Shown: positions 1 to 7,511 of the stretch, one piece after another | How positions within the stretch are numbered: position 1 is the stretch's first letter | Layout of the letters: the number at the start of each line of letters is the position of its first letter | From: Streptomyces avermitilis MA-4680 = NBRC 14893 | Lineage (GTDB): Bacteria; Actinomycetota; Actinomycetes; Streptomycetales; Streptomycetaceae | DNA length: 64,000 bases | Assembly (NCBI RefSeq): GCF_000009765.2 | Contig: NC_003155.5 | Coordinates: forward strand, 6,882,001-6,946,000 | Reading direction: 5' to 3' | Notes under the pieces: generated by a model | What the model was told of the DNA's origin: nothing | Databases searched by the model: none | Seen by the model: the letters and a program-made list of their open reading frames with translations, nothing else | Translations under genes and position numbers: made by a program

Positions 1-94
1 TGAGACGGTCGTTGCCGGAGCGCCCCAAGAGCCCGGTCTTCTTCCGGAACGTTCCGAGCCGGACCAGCGTCGGAGCCTCGTAAGCCTTCTTCAT
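1..94 (-). CDS. Citrulassin-family lasso peptide precursor (3' end outside window)
   Basis: Read from the ATG at 94-92, the visible 31 codons give a leader MKKAYEAPTLVRLGTFRKKTG followed by core residues starting LLGRSGNDRL. The leader has the YxxPxLxxxG motif recognised by lasso B1 proteins and a Thr at the penultimate leader position. The core matches the citrulassin family: the first residue would be cyclised to Asp8, and Arg9 is the residue that becomes citrulline in citrulassins through an unlinked peptidylarginine deiminase. An AGGAGA ribosome site lies about 6 nt upstream. The rest of the core and the processing genes (B, C and transporter type) should lie left of the window. Relative to citrulassin A as I recall it, ring positions 4-5 differ (Arg-Ser instead of Leu-Ala). 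Family assignment is firm; the C-terminal residues cannot be seen. Confidence 0.9.
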   Translation of the reverse strand, partial: MKKAYEAPTLVRLGTFRKKTGLLGRSGNDRL

Positions 95-749
95 GACTTC
101 TCCTGACGTACAGGTGTCACGACCGCCCCTCCTGGCCGGCAGGGAACCGGAGGCCGATTCACTGCCGTCCTGTCCAGGCTCATCGGGAGCCGGAACAAGG
201 AAGCGGGTGCACGCAATAGCTACGTGCATAGCGGATTCCGTCGCAAGGCCGTCAGAGAAAATAGGATCATATGTGAAATTCTAAAGTAGCCAGAGAGCTT
301 TACTGTGGCCCACGATGTTCGTCAAAAATAGAACATTAGGCGAGCGGGGTGCGCACAAGGACAGAAAATCGTTTCGACCTCTGCGTCGAGAAGCGCACGG
401 TGGGTGTGGCGAAGGGGCGCACGGCGGGAGCCGGACGGAGCCGCCGGGGCGCACTCCGATAAGGCCACCGTGCTCCGGTGCCCTCTGCGGTGAAGGCACG
501 CCTGACAATGAGGTTTTTTCGATGAAATGATTTTCGCTAAACTGATCAAAGTGACTTGAAGCGGGATGTTCCCTGCGGTGGTCGAGTAGGGCGCCCTGGC
601 TGCTGACAGCCGCAAAGCCCCTGGTAGGACGGTTCTCCCCACAAGATCGTCCGTTGAACCAGAGGCTTCACGTTGGTCACCTGTGTTGCCATGCCCGACG
701 TCCCGTGCCGCATAGTGAAAGGGGGCAGATCCCATGAGGGTGCTGTCGA
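95..749. other. Non-coding stretch upstream of the lasso precursor
   Basis: No open frame here looks like a gene. The segment from about 235 to 350 is markedly AT-richer than the surroundings and is the likely promoter region for the leftward lasso gene. A 6-bp inverted repeat (TGCACG at 208-213, CGTGCA at 223-228) lies between it and the precursor. From about 590 to 749 the DNA is probably the 3' flank of the decayed transposase, but I could not define terminal repeats. Confidence 0.5.
266..295 (-). promoter_or_regulatory. Possible promoter of the lasso precursor
   Basis: On the minus strand TATGAT (271-266) is a good -10 hexamer in an AT-rich patch. The -35 region (about 294-289, TCTGGC) is poor. 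Transcription would start near 259, giving a leader of about 165 nt that contains the 208-228 inverted repeat. This is a pattern-based guess. Confidence 0.25.
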
Positions 750-1890
750 TCAGGCAGTGGTTATGGCCTGGTCGCGGTAGCGCGTCTGGTGGTTGTGGAT
801 GGATTCCTGCTGCTGGTGCCACGCCCAGGAGGCGACGAAGTCGCCGTTGGCGCGGACGGCACGCAGTTTGAGCACGGTTTCAGCTCCGGACAGGCCCCAG
901 CGGGCGCCGGTGATGTCCAGGCGGTCTTTGACCAGGTGTCGGCATGCTCCCTCGATGATTCCGGTGGAGATCGGCCAGCCGCGTTCAAGGGCGGTGTCGT
1001 AGCGCAGGTGCTCGGCCTTGCCGGACAGGTAGTTCATGGCCTCGTCGATGCTCTTGCGCTGGGTGCCACGCTGTCCGGCGGCGTGGGCGGCTTTCTCGAG
1101 TGCGGCGGTGGAAATGCTGTCATGCAGGCACCAGGCTGCTCGCCACAGGTATTCGAGCACGTGGATCAGGTCGACGATGATGTGGACGTCCACGCTGCGC
1201 TGTAGTGCTTCGGCCTTGAGGAGGTCGATCTGATGGCGGGCCCCGTCGACCAGGACGTCCCAGCAACGACGGTGGCCGGTGTCGCGGTGCTCTGCCTGGT
1301 CGAACACGGCGGCCACCACCTGCGCGGCGGTGTCGGTCACCGAGCCGCACAACCACTTCGACCGGGCCTTCGGCCCCTGGCGGCGCTCGGGCGCCGCGCC
1401 GCGGACGGCGTCGTCTTGCCGTCGTCGACTGTGCGCGGAGCGGGTTCGGCATCGTAGACGGCTCCCAGGGTGGCCATCCGTTTCCTGCCGTGTTTCTCCC
1501 CGGAGGCCAGCCGGGTCTTCATCGCGTTGCCACCCTTGGCGGCCGCAGCCCTGGCGGTGTCCTCGCGCAGGGCTTCGGGCCTCATCATCATGCCCTTGCC
1601 GTCGACCGACAAGATCAGTGGCGTGGTGTCGGTGCAGGGAGCGGGCACCAGGGCGTCGTAGAACGCGTCGATGTCCGCCGCGGCACTGACAGCGAGTTCC
1701 TGGACCTGCCGGAGCCGGTAACGGCGTTGATCCGCTCGCAGGCGTCGGCGTAGCTTCCGCGGGCGGACTCGATCGCGGCGAGCCTGGCCAGCCCGTGCGA
1801 GTGCATTGCGTCCGGAAGGTTCAGCACCGCGTCGGCCGGGTGCAGGTCCGCCACGCCGGTGCCGCGGTAGGCGATCCGGACCGGCACTGT
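750..1890 (-). pseudogene. Decayed ISKra4-family transposase
   Basis: Three minus-strand frames together give one ISKra4-like transposase. About 1890-1715 encodes the segment around LHPADAVLNLP and AAIESARGSYADA. About 1730-1400 encodes AADIDAFYDAL and LSVDGKGMMMRPEALRE. About 1390-750 encodes KWLCGSVTDTAAQVV through the conserved PISTGIIEGACRHLVKDR and ARWGLSGAE blocks to the C terminus. Two frameshifts, near 1725 and 1385, separate the parts, and about the first 90 residues expected for the family are missing. No clear terminal inverted repeats were found. It is a dead insertion sequence that marks this end of the window as accessory DNA. Confidence 0.8.
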
Positions 1891-2024
1891 CCACTCTCGC
1901 GGTGGAGCACCATCGCATTGGGAAGGGAGTCCGCCGCCTTGTGCCTCCCCAGCCGGCGCAGTCTCCACGGTGCGAGAGGCAGTGCACCGCCTCAGGGGGC
2001 TGCTCTTGGGTGGTGACCTCAATG

Positions 2025-2053
2025 TTGGCAATGTATCTTGATGACATACATCG
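2025..2053 (+). promoter_or_regulatory. vapBC promoter and probable autoregulatory operator
   Basis: TTGGCA (2025-2030) and TACATC (2048-2053) make a weak promoter with a 17-nt spacer. The spacer contains a perfect inverted repeat, ATGTAT (2031-2036) and ATACAT (2046-2051), 9 nt apart. It ends 21 nt before the antitoxin start, the usual place for the operator that a VapB or VapBC complex represses. Inference from position and symmetry only. Confidence 0.5.
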
Positions 2054-2072
2054 TGGATGCTGGAGGTGCTCG

Positions 2073-2306
2073 ATGTCCGTCACACAGATTGATCTCGATG
2101 ACGAGGCGCTCGCTGAGGCTATGCGGCTGATGGGCGTCACGACGAAGAAGGAGACGGTCAACGCGGCCCTGCGGGACTATGTGGCCCGGATCAAGCGCCT
2201 CGACGCCGCCGAGAAACTGGCCGCGCGCGGTGCACGTGGCGAGTTCGAGCAGGCTGCGGCGGCGTATTACGCAGGCAAGCGTGCCCGACGCGAGGCCTTC
2301 GAGTGA
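2073..2306 (+). CDS. vapB: VapB-type antitoxin
   Basis: A 77-residue protein of the short actinobacterial VapB type. The N-terminal half (about residues 1-40, with TQIDLDDEALAEAM and TKKETVNAALRDYV) is the ribbon-helix-helix DNA-binding part; the charged C-terminal half would cap the toxin. I chose the ATG at 2073 because GGAGG stands at 2062-2066; longer readings of the frame run into transposase debris. The stop overlaps the toxin GTG start by 4 nt, so the two are translationally coupled. It is expected to neutralise VapC and repress the operon through the inverted repeat just upstream. Confidence 0.88.
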   Translation: MSVTQIDLDDEALAEAMRLMGVTTKKETVNAALRDYVARIKRLDAAEKLAARGARGEFEQAAAAYYAGKRARREAFE

Positions 2307-2710
2307 TCACATACCTGCTCGACACCTCCGCCCTGTGGCACCTGTTCCGCACTCCCGGAGCTCTGGCACCCTGGGAGGGGCACATCGCCGCCGGGGTGTT
2401 CCACCTCTGCGAGCCGACACGTGCCGAATTTCTCTACTCGGCAACCAGTCCGACTCACCGGGACGAGCTCGCGGAGGAGCTGGACGCACTCTGCCTGCTC
2501 TCTCCCGTTCCGAAGAATGCCTGGCGTTGGGTCGATACCGCCCAGTACAAGTTGACACAACAGGGTCAGCATCGTGCGGCAGGAGCGATCGACCTGTTGG
2601 TGTGTGCGACCGCGGTCCACCACGGGCACACCGTCCTCCATGTGGACAACGACTTCGCGACGGTCGCCGGAGTGCTCAAGGAACTTCAGCAGCGAGACGT
2701 GCGAGCCTGA
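2303..2710 (+). CDS. vapC: VapC-type PIN-domain ribonuclease toxin
   Basis: A 135-residue PIN-domain protein. The acidic residues expected to bind Mg2+ are all visible: Asp7 in YLLDTSALW, Glu42 in TRAEFLYS, Asp97 in AIDLLVCATA, and Asp115/Asp117 in VDNDF. Members of the family cut specific RNAs, often tRNA or rRNA. The GTG start overlaps the vapB stop (GTGA), so production is coupled to the antitoxin. The pair sits between transposon debris and a tRNA scar, as expected for a maintenance module of an integrated element. The toxin looks intact. Confidence 0.9.
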   Translation: MITYLLDTSALWHLFRTPGALAPWEGHIAAGVFHLCEPTRAEFLYSATSPTHRDELAEELDALCLLSPVPKNAWRWVDTAQYKLTQQGQHRAAGAIDLLVCATAVHHGHTVLHVDNDFATVAGVLKELQQRDVRA

Positions 2711-3113
2711 TCACTAGGGCCGCCTCCATATTGTTGGTCTGTTGGCCCTTTTCGTGGTCGAAGCCCAAGTCATTGTTCCAGGGGTCACCGCGTCACCGTC
2801 CCCACCGATCGCAGGCTGGGCCCTGCGGACCCACTGCCGCAGAGCCCAGTGCTGGCCCCGAGGTCCATGGTGACGAGCCGATCGAACGGCCGCTGGACAG
2901 CGCCGGCTGAACCGCATCCCGCGCGTCCGCCGAGTTGGAGCGACGTCCGGGTGTATTGGGCGGGCATTCAAGGAGCGTCAGGGGCCATTGAGGGGCCACA
3001 AGGACAGGAACGCATCGCCAAGCACCACACAGGACTGACACTGATCAGCGCGTCTGACCTGGGAAGACATCAAGGATGAGCATGGATCGACAAGGGTCGC
3101 CGAGATCCCCAAA

Positions 3114-3158
3114 GGACTCATAAACCGTCGGCCGTGGGTTCGAGTCCCACCCGCCCCA
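3114..3158 (+). other. 3' half of a CAT-anticodon tRNA (probable att site scar)
   Basis: The sequence begins in an anticodon loop CTCATAA. It continues with a T arm (GTGGG at 3134-3138, loop TTCGAGT, CCCAC at 3146-3150), the 3' acceptor strand CCGCCCC and discriminator A, followed by CC. The DNA upstream cannot pair to form a D arm, a 5' anticodon stem or a 5' acceptor strand, so this is not a whole tRNA gene. Tyrosine integrases commonly recombine within tRNA anticodon or T loops and leave such duplicated 3' halves. It therefore probably marks one end (attL or attR) of an integrative element. Confidence 0.7.
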
Positions 3159-3480
3159 CCTGTGCAGGTCTCTGGCCTGCGGAAACGTTCCTTGCGAGGT
3201 GCTGGAGCGTCAACTTTCGTCCAACGGACGGAATCCGCTCCTCGCGAGTTTGACGCCAGGGCGGTCTGCATCGGCGGATACCTGCCTGACCTGCATGGAC
3301 GCGTCGGATGGGTAGCTGGTGCGGGCTGCGGCAGGTGAGCACCCGGCCCTCTCGTGCGGTGCCCCGTGGCTCGGTTGGCAGAGCGGAGGGGGTCGGCGGC
3401 CTCGACGGATCGCCCTCGCGGCGGCGGTGCTGACGGGCGACGTACATGTCCGATCTGAAGACGGCCCGGCCGCATCGGCG

Positions 3481-3534
3481 AATACGTCGAATACGTCGAA
3501 TACGTCGAATACGTCGAATACGTCGAATACGTCG
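3481..3534. repeat. Six perfect tandem copies of a 9-bp unit
   Basis: The unit AATACGTCG is repeated six times without error and followed by a degenerate seventh (ATGATGTCG, 3535-3543). The period is a multiple of three, so it reads as NTS repeats on the plus strand or DVF on the minus strand, but neither frame belongs to a recognisable gene. The perfect array suggests recent slippage. Confidence 0.95.
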
Positions 3535-3707
3535 ATGATGTCGGGGACATCAATGTCGACGGTGCGCAGGCCACCGCCACTCGTGGGCGGGCCGACCGGC
3601 CGGCCGATGGGATGTGGCAGGGCCATCGTCCACGAACGCGCGCAGATCGTCGACGATCCCATCATGTGACGAGGAGTTGACCATCCAGTCGTTCATACGC
3701 TGATGCC

Positions 3708-5651
3708 GTGACGGAACAGCTGGTGGTGGACGGTCCCGGAGCGGGCTGGACCTCGGTGGTCACCGGGCATCTGCGGTGGATCGAGGGGCTGCTCGACAGC
3801 CTCGGTCTACCGGCCGAACGCTCCGACGAGCTGCGGGCCCGGCTTCTCGCGGTTCAGGCGCGGGCAGCCGACCCGCAGTTGCGGGTGGCGGTCTTCGGTG
3901 AGACGTCCAGCGGCAAGAGCACGCTGCTCAACGCCTTCCTGCGACGCCGGTTGCTGCCGTCCTCCGCCCTCGTGACGACACGTACGACCACGGTGCTGGA
4001 ATACCGCGAGGGCGCCGAGGGCCTGATGGTGAGTACCACGGACGACTCCGTCCTGGAGTGGCCGTCCGCGCCGTTCGCCGGGTGGGCGGGGCGGGGGCGG
4101 GAGTCCGGGCCTGACACCTTGGAGCGGGCACTGCGGCGGGTGCTGACCACAGCACTGGCGGACGAGGTGGGCAGTCTGCGGGTGCTCTCGCCGGTCCGGC
4201 TGCTGGGCCCCGGCGTCACGGTGATCGACACCCCGGGGTTCAGCGTGACGGAACGTGGACACCGGGAGCTCGCCGAGGCCGCGGCGCGGCAGGCGGACGT
4301 GGCGCTGGTGGTGGTGCCCGCCGTCGCGGCGATGTCGCTGACCCTGGTGGACTTTCTCACCGGGCCGCTGCGCGACCATCACGACCGGTGCGCGTTCGTC
4401 CTCACCAAGCTCGACCTGCTCGACGAAGATGAACGCTCCGAAGCCGTCGAGGTGGTCGAGCGTCGGCTGAGGGATCTGGGATGCGCGGATCCGCTGCTGC
4501 TGCCCTGCTCCCCGGGCAAGGCGCTGGGCGAGGTCACCGCTGTCGGCGTCCGCGAGCCGGGTGGGTCCGGCCATCTCGCGTCGTTCCTCGAGGTGGAGGC
4601 GCGGATCGCACGGCTCGCGGCGGACAGCCGCCGGTCGGCCGTCGCCGCCACGGTGCTCGGGTTGCTCTCGGAGCTGCTGTCGGCGGTGGAGGAGACCGCC
4701 GAGGCCCGGCGCGCCGCCCTCAGCCGTGGCGAGCGCGAACTGGCGGCCCTGACGCTGCCGGACCTCCCCGCCTTCCTCGACGCCTGGGCCGCGCGCACCC
4801 GGGACCGGGCCAGGACGGAGCTGAACGCCGCCACCCTGACCCGGACTTCGGCGCAGTCCCGTACGACGCTCGAGGTGAAAGTCGGCAACACGGTGGCGGG
4901 CGAGAAGATCAACGACCTGGCCGGTGCCGCGGAGGAGGTGTCCCGGCTGGTCCGGCGCCACTTACGGCGGGACGCCCAGCAAGCCGTCCGCACGGCGGTG
5001 AAACGGGCCGGCGAGGTGCTGACCGCCGCTGCCGAGGAACTCGCCCGGGACTTCGCGGCCCAGTACAGCGTGCTGACCGACCTGGCCGGCGAGGCCCGGA
5101 CGGCTCCCCCGGTGCCCCAGGTGGTGTGGCCGGAGCCCCCGGCCCCGGACATGTCCGGCATCGACCGGGCGCTCACCGCGATCGGCACCCAGCTGACCAG
5201 CAGTGGCAACTGGCGCACCGGCGGCGGCGCGATGGCCGGTGCCCTGGCCGGCAGCCTGGTCGCCCCGGGCATCGGCACCGTCATCGGCGGCGCGCTCGGC
5301 GCGCTCATCGGGCGCCGCGGCCCCGACGCGACCCGGGAGCAGTTCCTGCGGCAGGCCCGTCCCGTCATCGCCGCCGCGCACGATGAGATCGGCGCCCTCG
5401 CCGCCGCCTGCCTGCCGCGCGTCGCGGAGGGCCTCAGCGACAGCGTCGCCGCGCTCCGCCGGCAGTACGACGAGGAGTGGCGCGACGAGATCGCCCGCCT
5501 CACCGCGGCCCACGACCGGCGGCGGGCCGAACTGGCCGCCGGGATCGCCCACGCCGAGAAGACCGCGACGGATGCCCGGCGACGCCGCGACGCAGTCGCC
5601 TCCCTGCGCCGGGAGACCAGCCGGACCGTCCCCGACCTCAAGGAGTCATGA
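3708..5651 (+). CDS. Dynamin-like GTPase 1
   Basis: A 647-residue large GTPase of the bacterial dynamin class. G1 is GETSSGKS (64-71), G3 DTPG (174-177), G4 TKLD (233-236). The G domain is followed by a long helical stalk region and a glycine/alanine-rich hydrophobic segment (about 501-535, with GGGAMAGALAGSLVAPG) that could insert in membrane. Coiled-coil-like arginine-rich helices close the protein. The family uses GTP hydrolysis to remodel or tether membranes. It is the first of three similar genes followed by a cyclase and a membrane effector, with 3 nt to the next start. The GTG at 3708 has no strong ribosome site nearby, so the start could be slightly different. Streptomyces DynA/DynB (sporulation septation) are possible relatives, but the gene context here differs. 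Confidence 0.88.
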   Translation: MTEQLVVDGPGAGWTSVVTGHLRWIEGLLDSLGLPAERSDELRARLLAVQARAADPQLRVAVFGETSSGKSTLLNAFLRRRLLPSSALVTTRTTTVLEYREGAEGLMVSTTDDSVLEWPSAPFAGWAGRGRESGPDTLERALRRVLTTALADEVGSLRVLSPVRLLGPGVTVIDTPGFSVTERGHRELAEAAARQADVALVVVPAVAAMSLTLVDFLTGPLRDHHDRCAFVLTKLDLLDEDERSEAVEVVERRLRDLGCADPLLLPCSPGKALGEVTAVGVREPGGSGHLASFLEVEARIARLAADSRRSAVAATVLGLLSELLSAVEETAEARRAALSRGERELAALTLPDLPAFLDAWAARTRDRARTELNAATLTRTSAQSRTTLEVKVGNTVAGEKINDLAGAAEEVSRLVRRHLRRDAQQAVRTAVKRAGEVLTAAAEELARDFAAQYSVLTDLAGEARTAPPVPQVVWPEPPAPDMSGIDRALTAIGTQLTSSGNWRTGGGAMAGALAGSLVAPGIGTVIGGALGALIGRRGPDATREQFLRQARPVIAAAHDEIGALAAACLPRVAEGLSDSVAALRRQYDEEWRDEIARLTAAHDRRRAELAAGIAHAEKTATDARRRRDAVASLRRETSRTVPDLKES

Positions 5652-5654
5652 CCC

Positions 5655-7511
5655 GTGAGCAGCGCATCCCGATCCGAGGCAGGCCCCCCGCCGGCGGCCG
5701 ACCCCTCCGCCCACGTCGGCGACGTCGGCGCTACCGCCTCCGGCTCGCTGCGGGAGGCCCGCAGGCTCGCCGAGGACTACGGACAGGACCACATCCGGGA
5801 GGCCCTGGACCTGCTGGCCGCCGGACGCGGCCGACCCGCGTTCCGCATCGCGGTGGTGGGCGAGTTCAACCGCGGCAAGTCCACGCTGATCAACCGGCTC
5901 CTGGGCCGTGATCTGCTGCCGACGGGATCCCTTCCGGTCACGCGGGCGCCGGTGGTGATCCGGGTCTCCGACGCGGAGGGGCTGACCCTCGGCCGGCCGG
6001 ACGGCCGCCGTGAACTGCGCAAGCTCGACGACGACACCCTCTGGGACGGGCTGACCGGCCCCCCGGCGGAACGGGAACCGGGTGCTCCCGCCGGGCCCCC
6101 GGAACCCACCGTGACCTTGGCGGTGGCCGATGACTGGCTCGCCGGTCTGGACGCCGAAGTGGTGGACACGCCGGGGGTCAACTCCGGTACGGAGGAGCAG
6201 TTCGAGCAGGTACGCCGGACCGCGGCCGGAAGCGACGCCGTGCTGTTCGTCGTCTCGGCCCTTTCCCCGATGAGCATCACGGAGCGGCGCCTCCTGGAGG
6301 AGGAGGTCCTGTGTCGGCACGTACCCTTCGTCGCCGTCGTCGTGACCATGCTGGACCTGGTGGACGGCGACGACCGCGAGGAGTCCGTACGGGACCTCAA
6401 AAATCGGCTGTCCGGCCTGGCCGGCCTGCCCGTGCTGATCGCCCCCGTGCCCGGCGGCGGAGAGTCCGAACTCGCCGCCCTGCGCGTGCTGTTGGAGGGG
6501 TTCGCGCGGGACAGTGAACGGGCGCTGTGGCGCGACCGGGGGATCGCCGCCCAAGTGGCGGACCACTGCGAGGCCATGGCCCGGATCGCCGCCGAGGCCG
6601 ACGCGGTCGGCCGGCTGCCGGAAGAGGAGGTGGCGGAACGGGCCAGGCTGGCGCAGGCGCTGCGGGAGAGCGAAGACCGGCAGTGGGAGCAGCTCCGGAC
6701 AGACATGACGGGACGTCAGCTCCATCTGGGCGCCCGGCTGCGTGAACATGTCCAGAAGGGGCGCGACGGCATCATCGAACGGCTGCGCTGGGACCTGGAG
6801 CGCGCCTCCGAACCGGGAACCTGGTGGGAACGCGACCTGCCGGTCCGGCTGGGGCACGAACTGTCGCTGCTGGCCCGGAGCTCCGAGCGCACGGTCCTGC
6901 TGCCGGCCATGGCCGCGGACACCGACTGGCTGGACAGGGAAGTGGCGCGCAGGCTGCCGGGCGCGGCACGCAGCCCGCTGCCCGCCACGCTGGAGCTGTC
7001 CACCGATCCGGACATCTCCGGCGAGGTCTCCAGCCTGTCCAGGACCCGCCTGGTCACCCGGCTGGGCGCCCAGGGCGGTTCGATCCTCGGTTTTCTGATC
7101 GCTGCCACCCGCCAGGGCCCGCGATCGGACTCCGACCGGTCCGGCCCGCCGCCGATGGTCTACAGCAGCGTCCTCAGCCTGGTCGGCGGGCTGCTGGCCG
7201 AGGCGTACGTCAGGAACGCCACCGAGGAGCAGCGCCGCCAGGTCGACGCCGTCCTGGTGCGGGCGGTCGACGAGAGCGCGGGGGTCTTCCAGCGGCGGGC
7301 CGTCGACGCGCTCGGCGATGTCTACGCGGACATGTTCGCCCGGCTCCGCGAGTCCCACCAGGCCTGGGCGGACGCCCGACGGGCGGCGGTCGAATCGACA
7401 TCGGCATCCGGTACGGACTGGCCGAGCCTGGCGAGCGCGGCGGCGGAGCTGGCCGCCGGCATCCGCTCCGCACTCGCCGACGGCGTACGGGCCGAGGAGG
7501 AACAGGAATGA
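5655..7511 (+). CDS. Dynamin-like GTPase 2
   Basis: A 618-residue dynamin-type GTPase: G1 GEFNRGKS (69-76), G3 DTPG (171-174), and TMLD (231-234) at the G4 position, where Lys is normally found. This may weaken guanine selectivity. A conserved block SALSPMSITE before G4 is shared in part with the third protein. The C-terminal half is helical, with a hydrophobic patch near residues 470-520 (GSILGFLIAATR, VYSSVLSLVGGLLAEAY) that could contact membrane. It starts 3 nt after the upstream stop and its own stop is inside the next ATGA, so the three GTPases are co-translated. They are paralogues of unequal divergence, suggesting a hetero-oligomer. Confidence 0.87.
   Translation: MSSASRSEAGPPPAADPSAHVGDVGATASGSLREARRLAEDYGQDHIREALDLLAAGRGRPAFRIAVVGEFNRGKSTLINRLLGRDLLPTGSLPVTRAPVVIRVSDAEGLTLGRPDGRRELRKLDDDTLWDGLTGPPAEREPGAPAGPPEPTVTLAVADDWLAGLDAEVVDTPGVNSGTEEQFEQVRRTAAGSDAVLFVVSALSPMSITERRLLEEEVLCRHVPFVAVVVTMLDLVDGDDREESVRDLKNRLSGLAGLPVLIAPVPGGGESELAALRVLLEGFARDSERALWRDRGIAAQVADHCEAMARIAAEADAVGRLPEEEVAERARLAQALRESEDRQWEQLRTDMTGRQLHLGARLREHVQKGRDGIIERLRWDLERASEPGTWWERDLPVRLGHELSLLARSSERTVLLPAMAADTDWLDREVARRLPGAARSPLPATLELSTDPDISGEVSSLSRTRLVTRLGAQGGSILGFLIAATRQGPRSDSDRSGPPPMVYSSVLSLVGGLLAEAYVRNATEEQRRQVDAVLVRAVDESAGVFQRRAVDALGDVYADMFARLRESHQAWADARRAAVESTSASGTDWPSLASAAAELAAGIRSALADGVRAEEEQE

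Larger units (their letters stand above)
2711..3707. other. Gene-poor stretch with tRNA scar and tandem repeat
   Basis: Open frames here overlap one another on both strands and none resembles a known protein. The recognisable items are a tRNA 3' half at 3114-3158 and six perfect 9-bp repeats at 3481-3534, both listed separately. I read the region as the junction of an integrated element. A short-lived frame opening at about 3690 on the minus strand may be a fragment of a lost gene. Confidence 0.5.

Noticed and set aside
281..822. Several open frames on both strands in the left flank
   Set aside because: They overlap each other, have arginine/proline-rich shadow composition and no plausible ribosome sites.
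3355..3390. A D-arm-like string (GGCTCGGTTGGCAGAGCGG) that might be the missing 5' half of the tRNA
   Set aside because: The flanking bases do not pair with the 3' acceptor strand at 3151-3157, and it lies downstream of that 3' half, so it is more likely chance.
3210..3669. Overlapping open frames of about 116-151 codons on both strands
   Set aside because: They depend on the 9-bp repeat and GC bias, and show no known domain.
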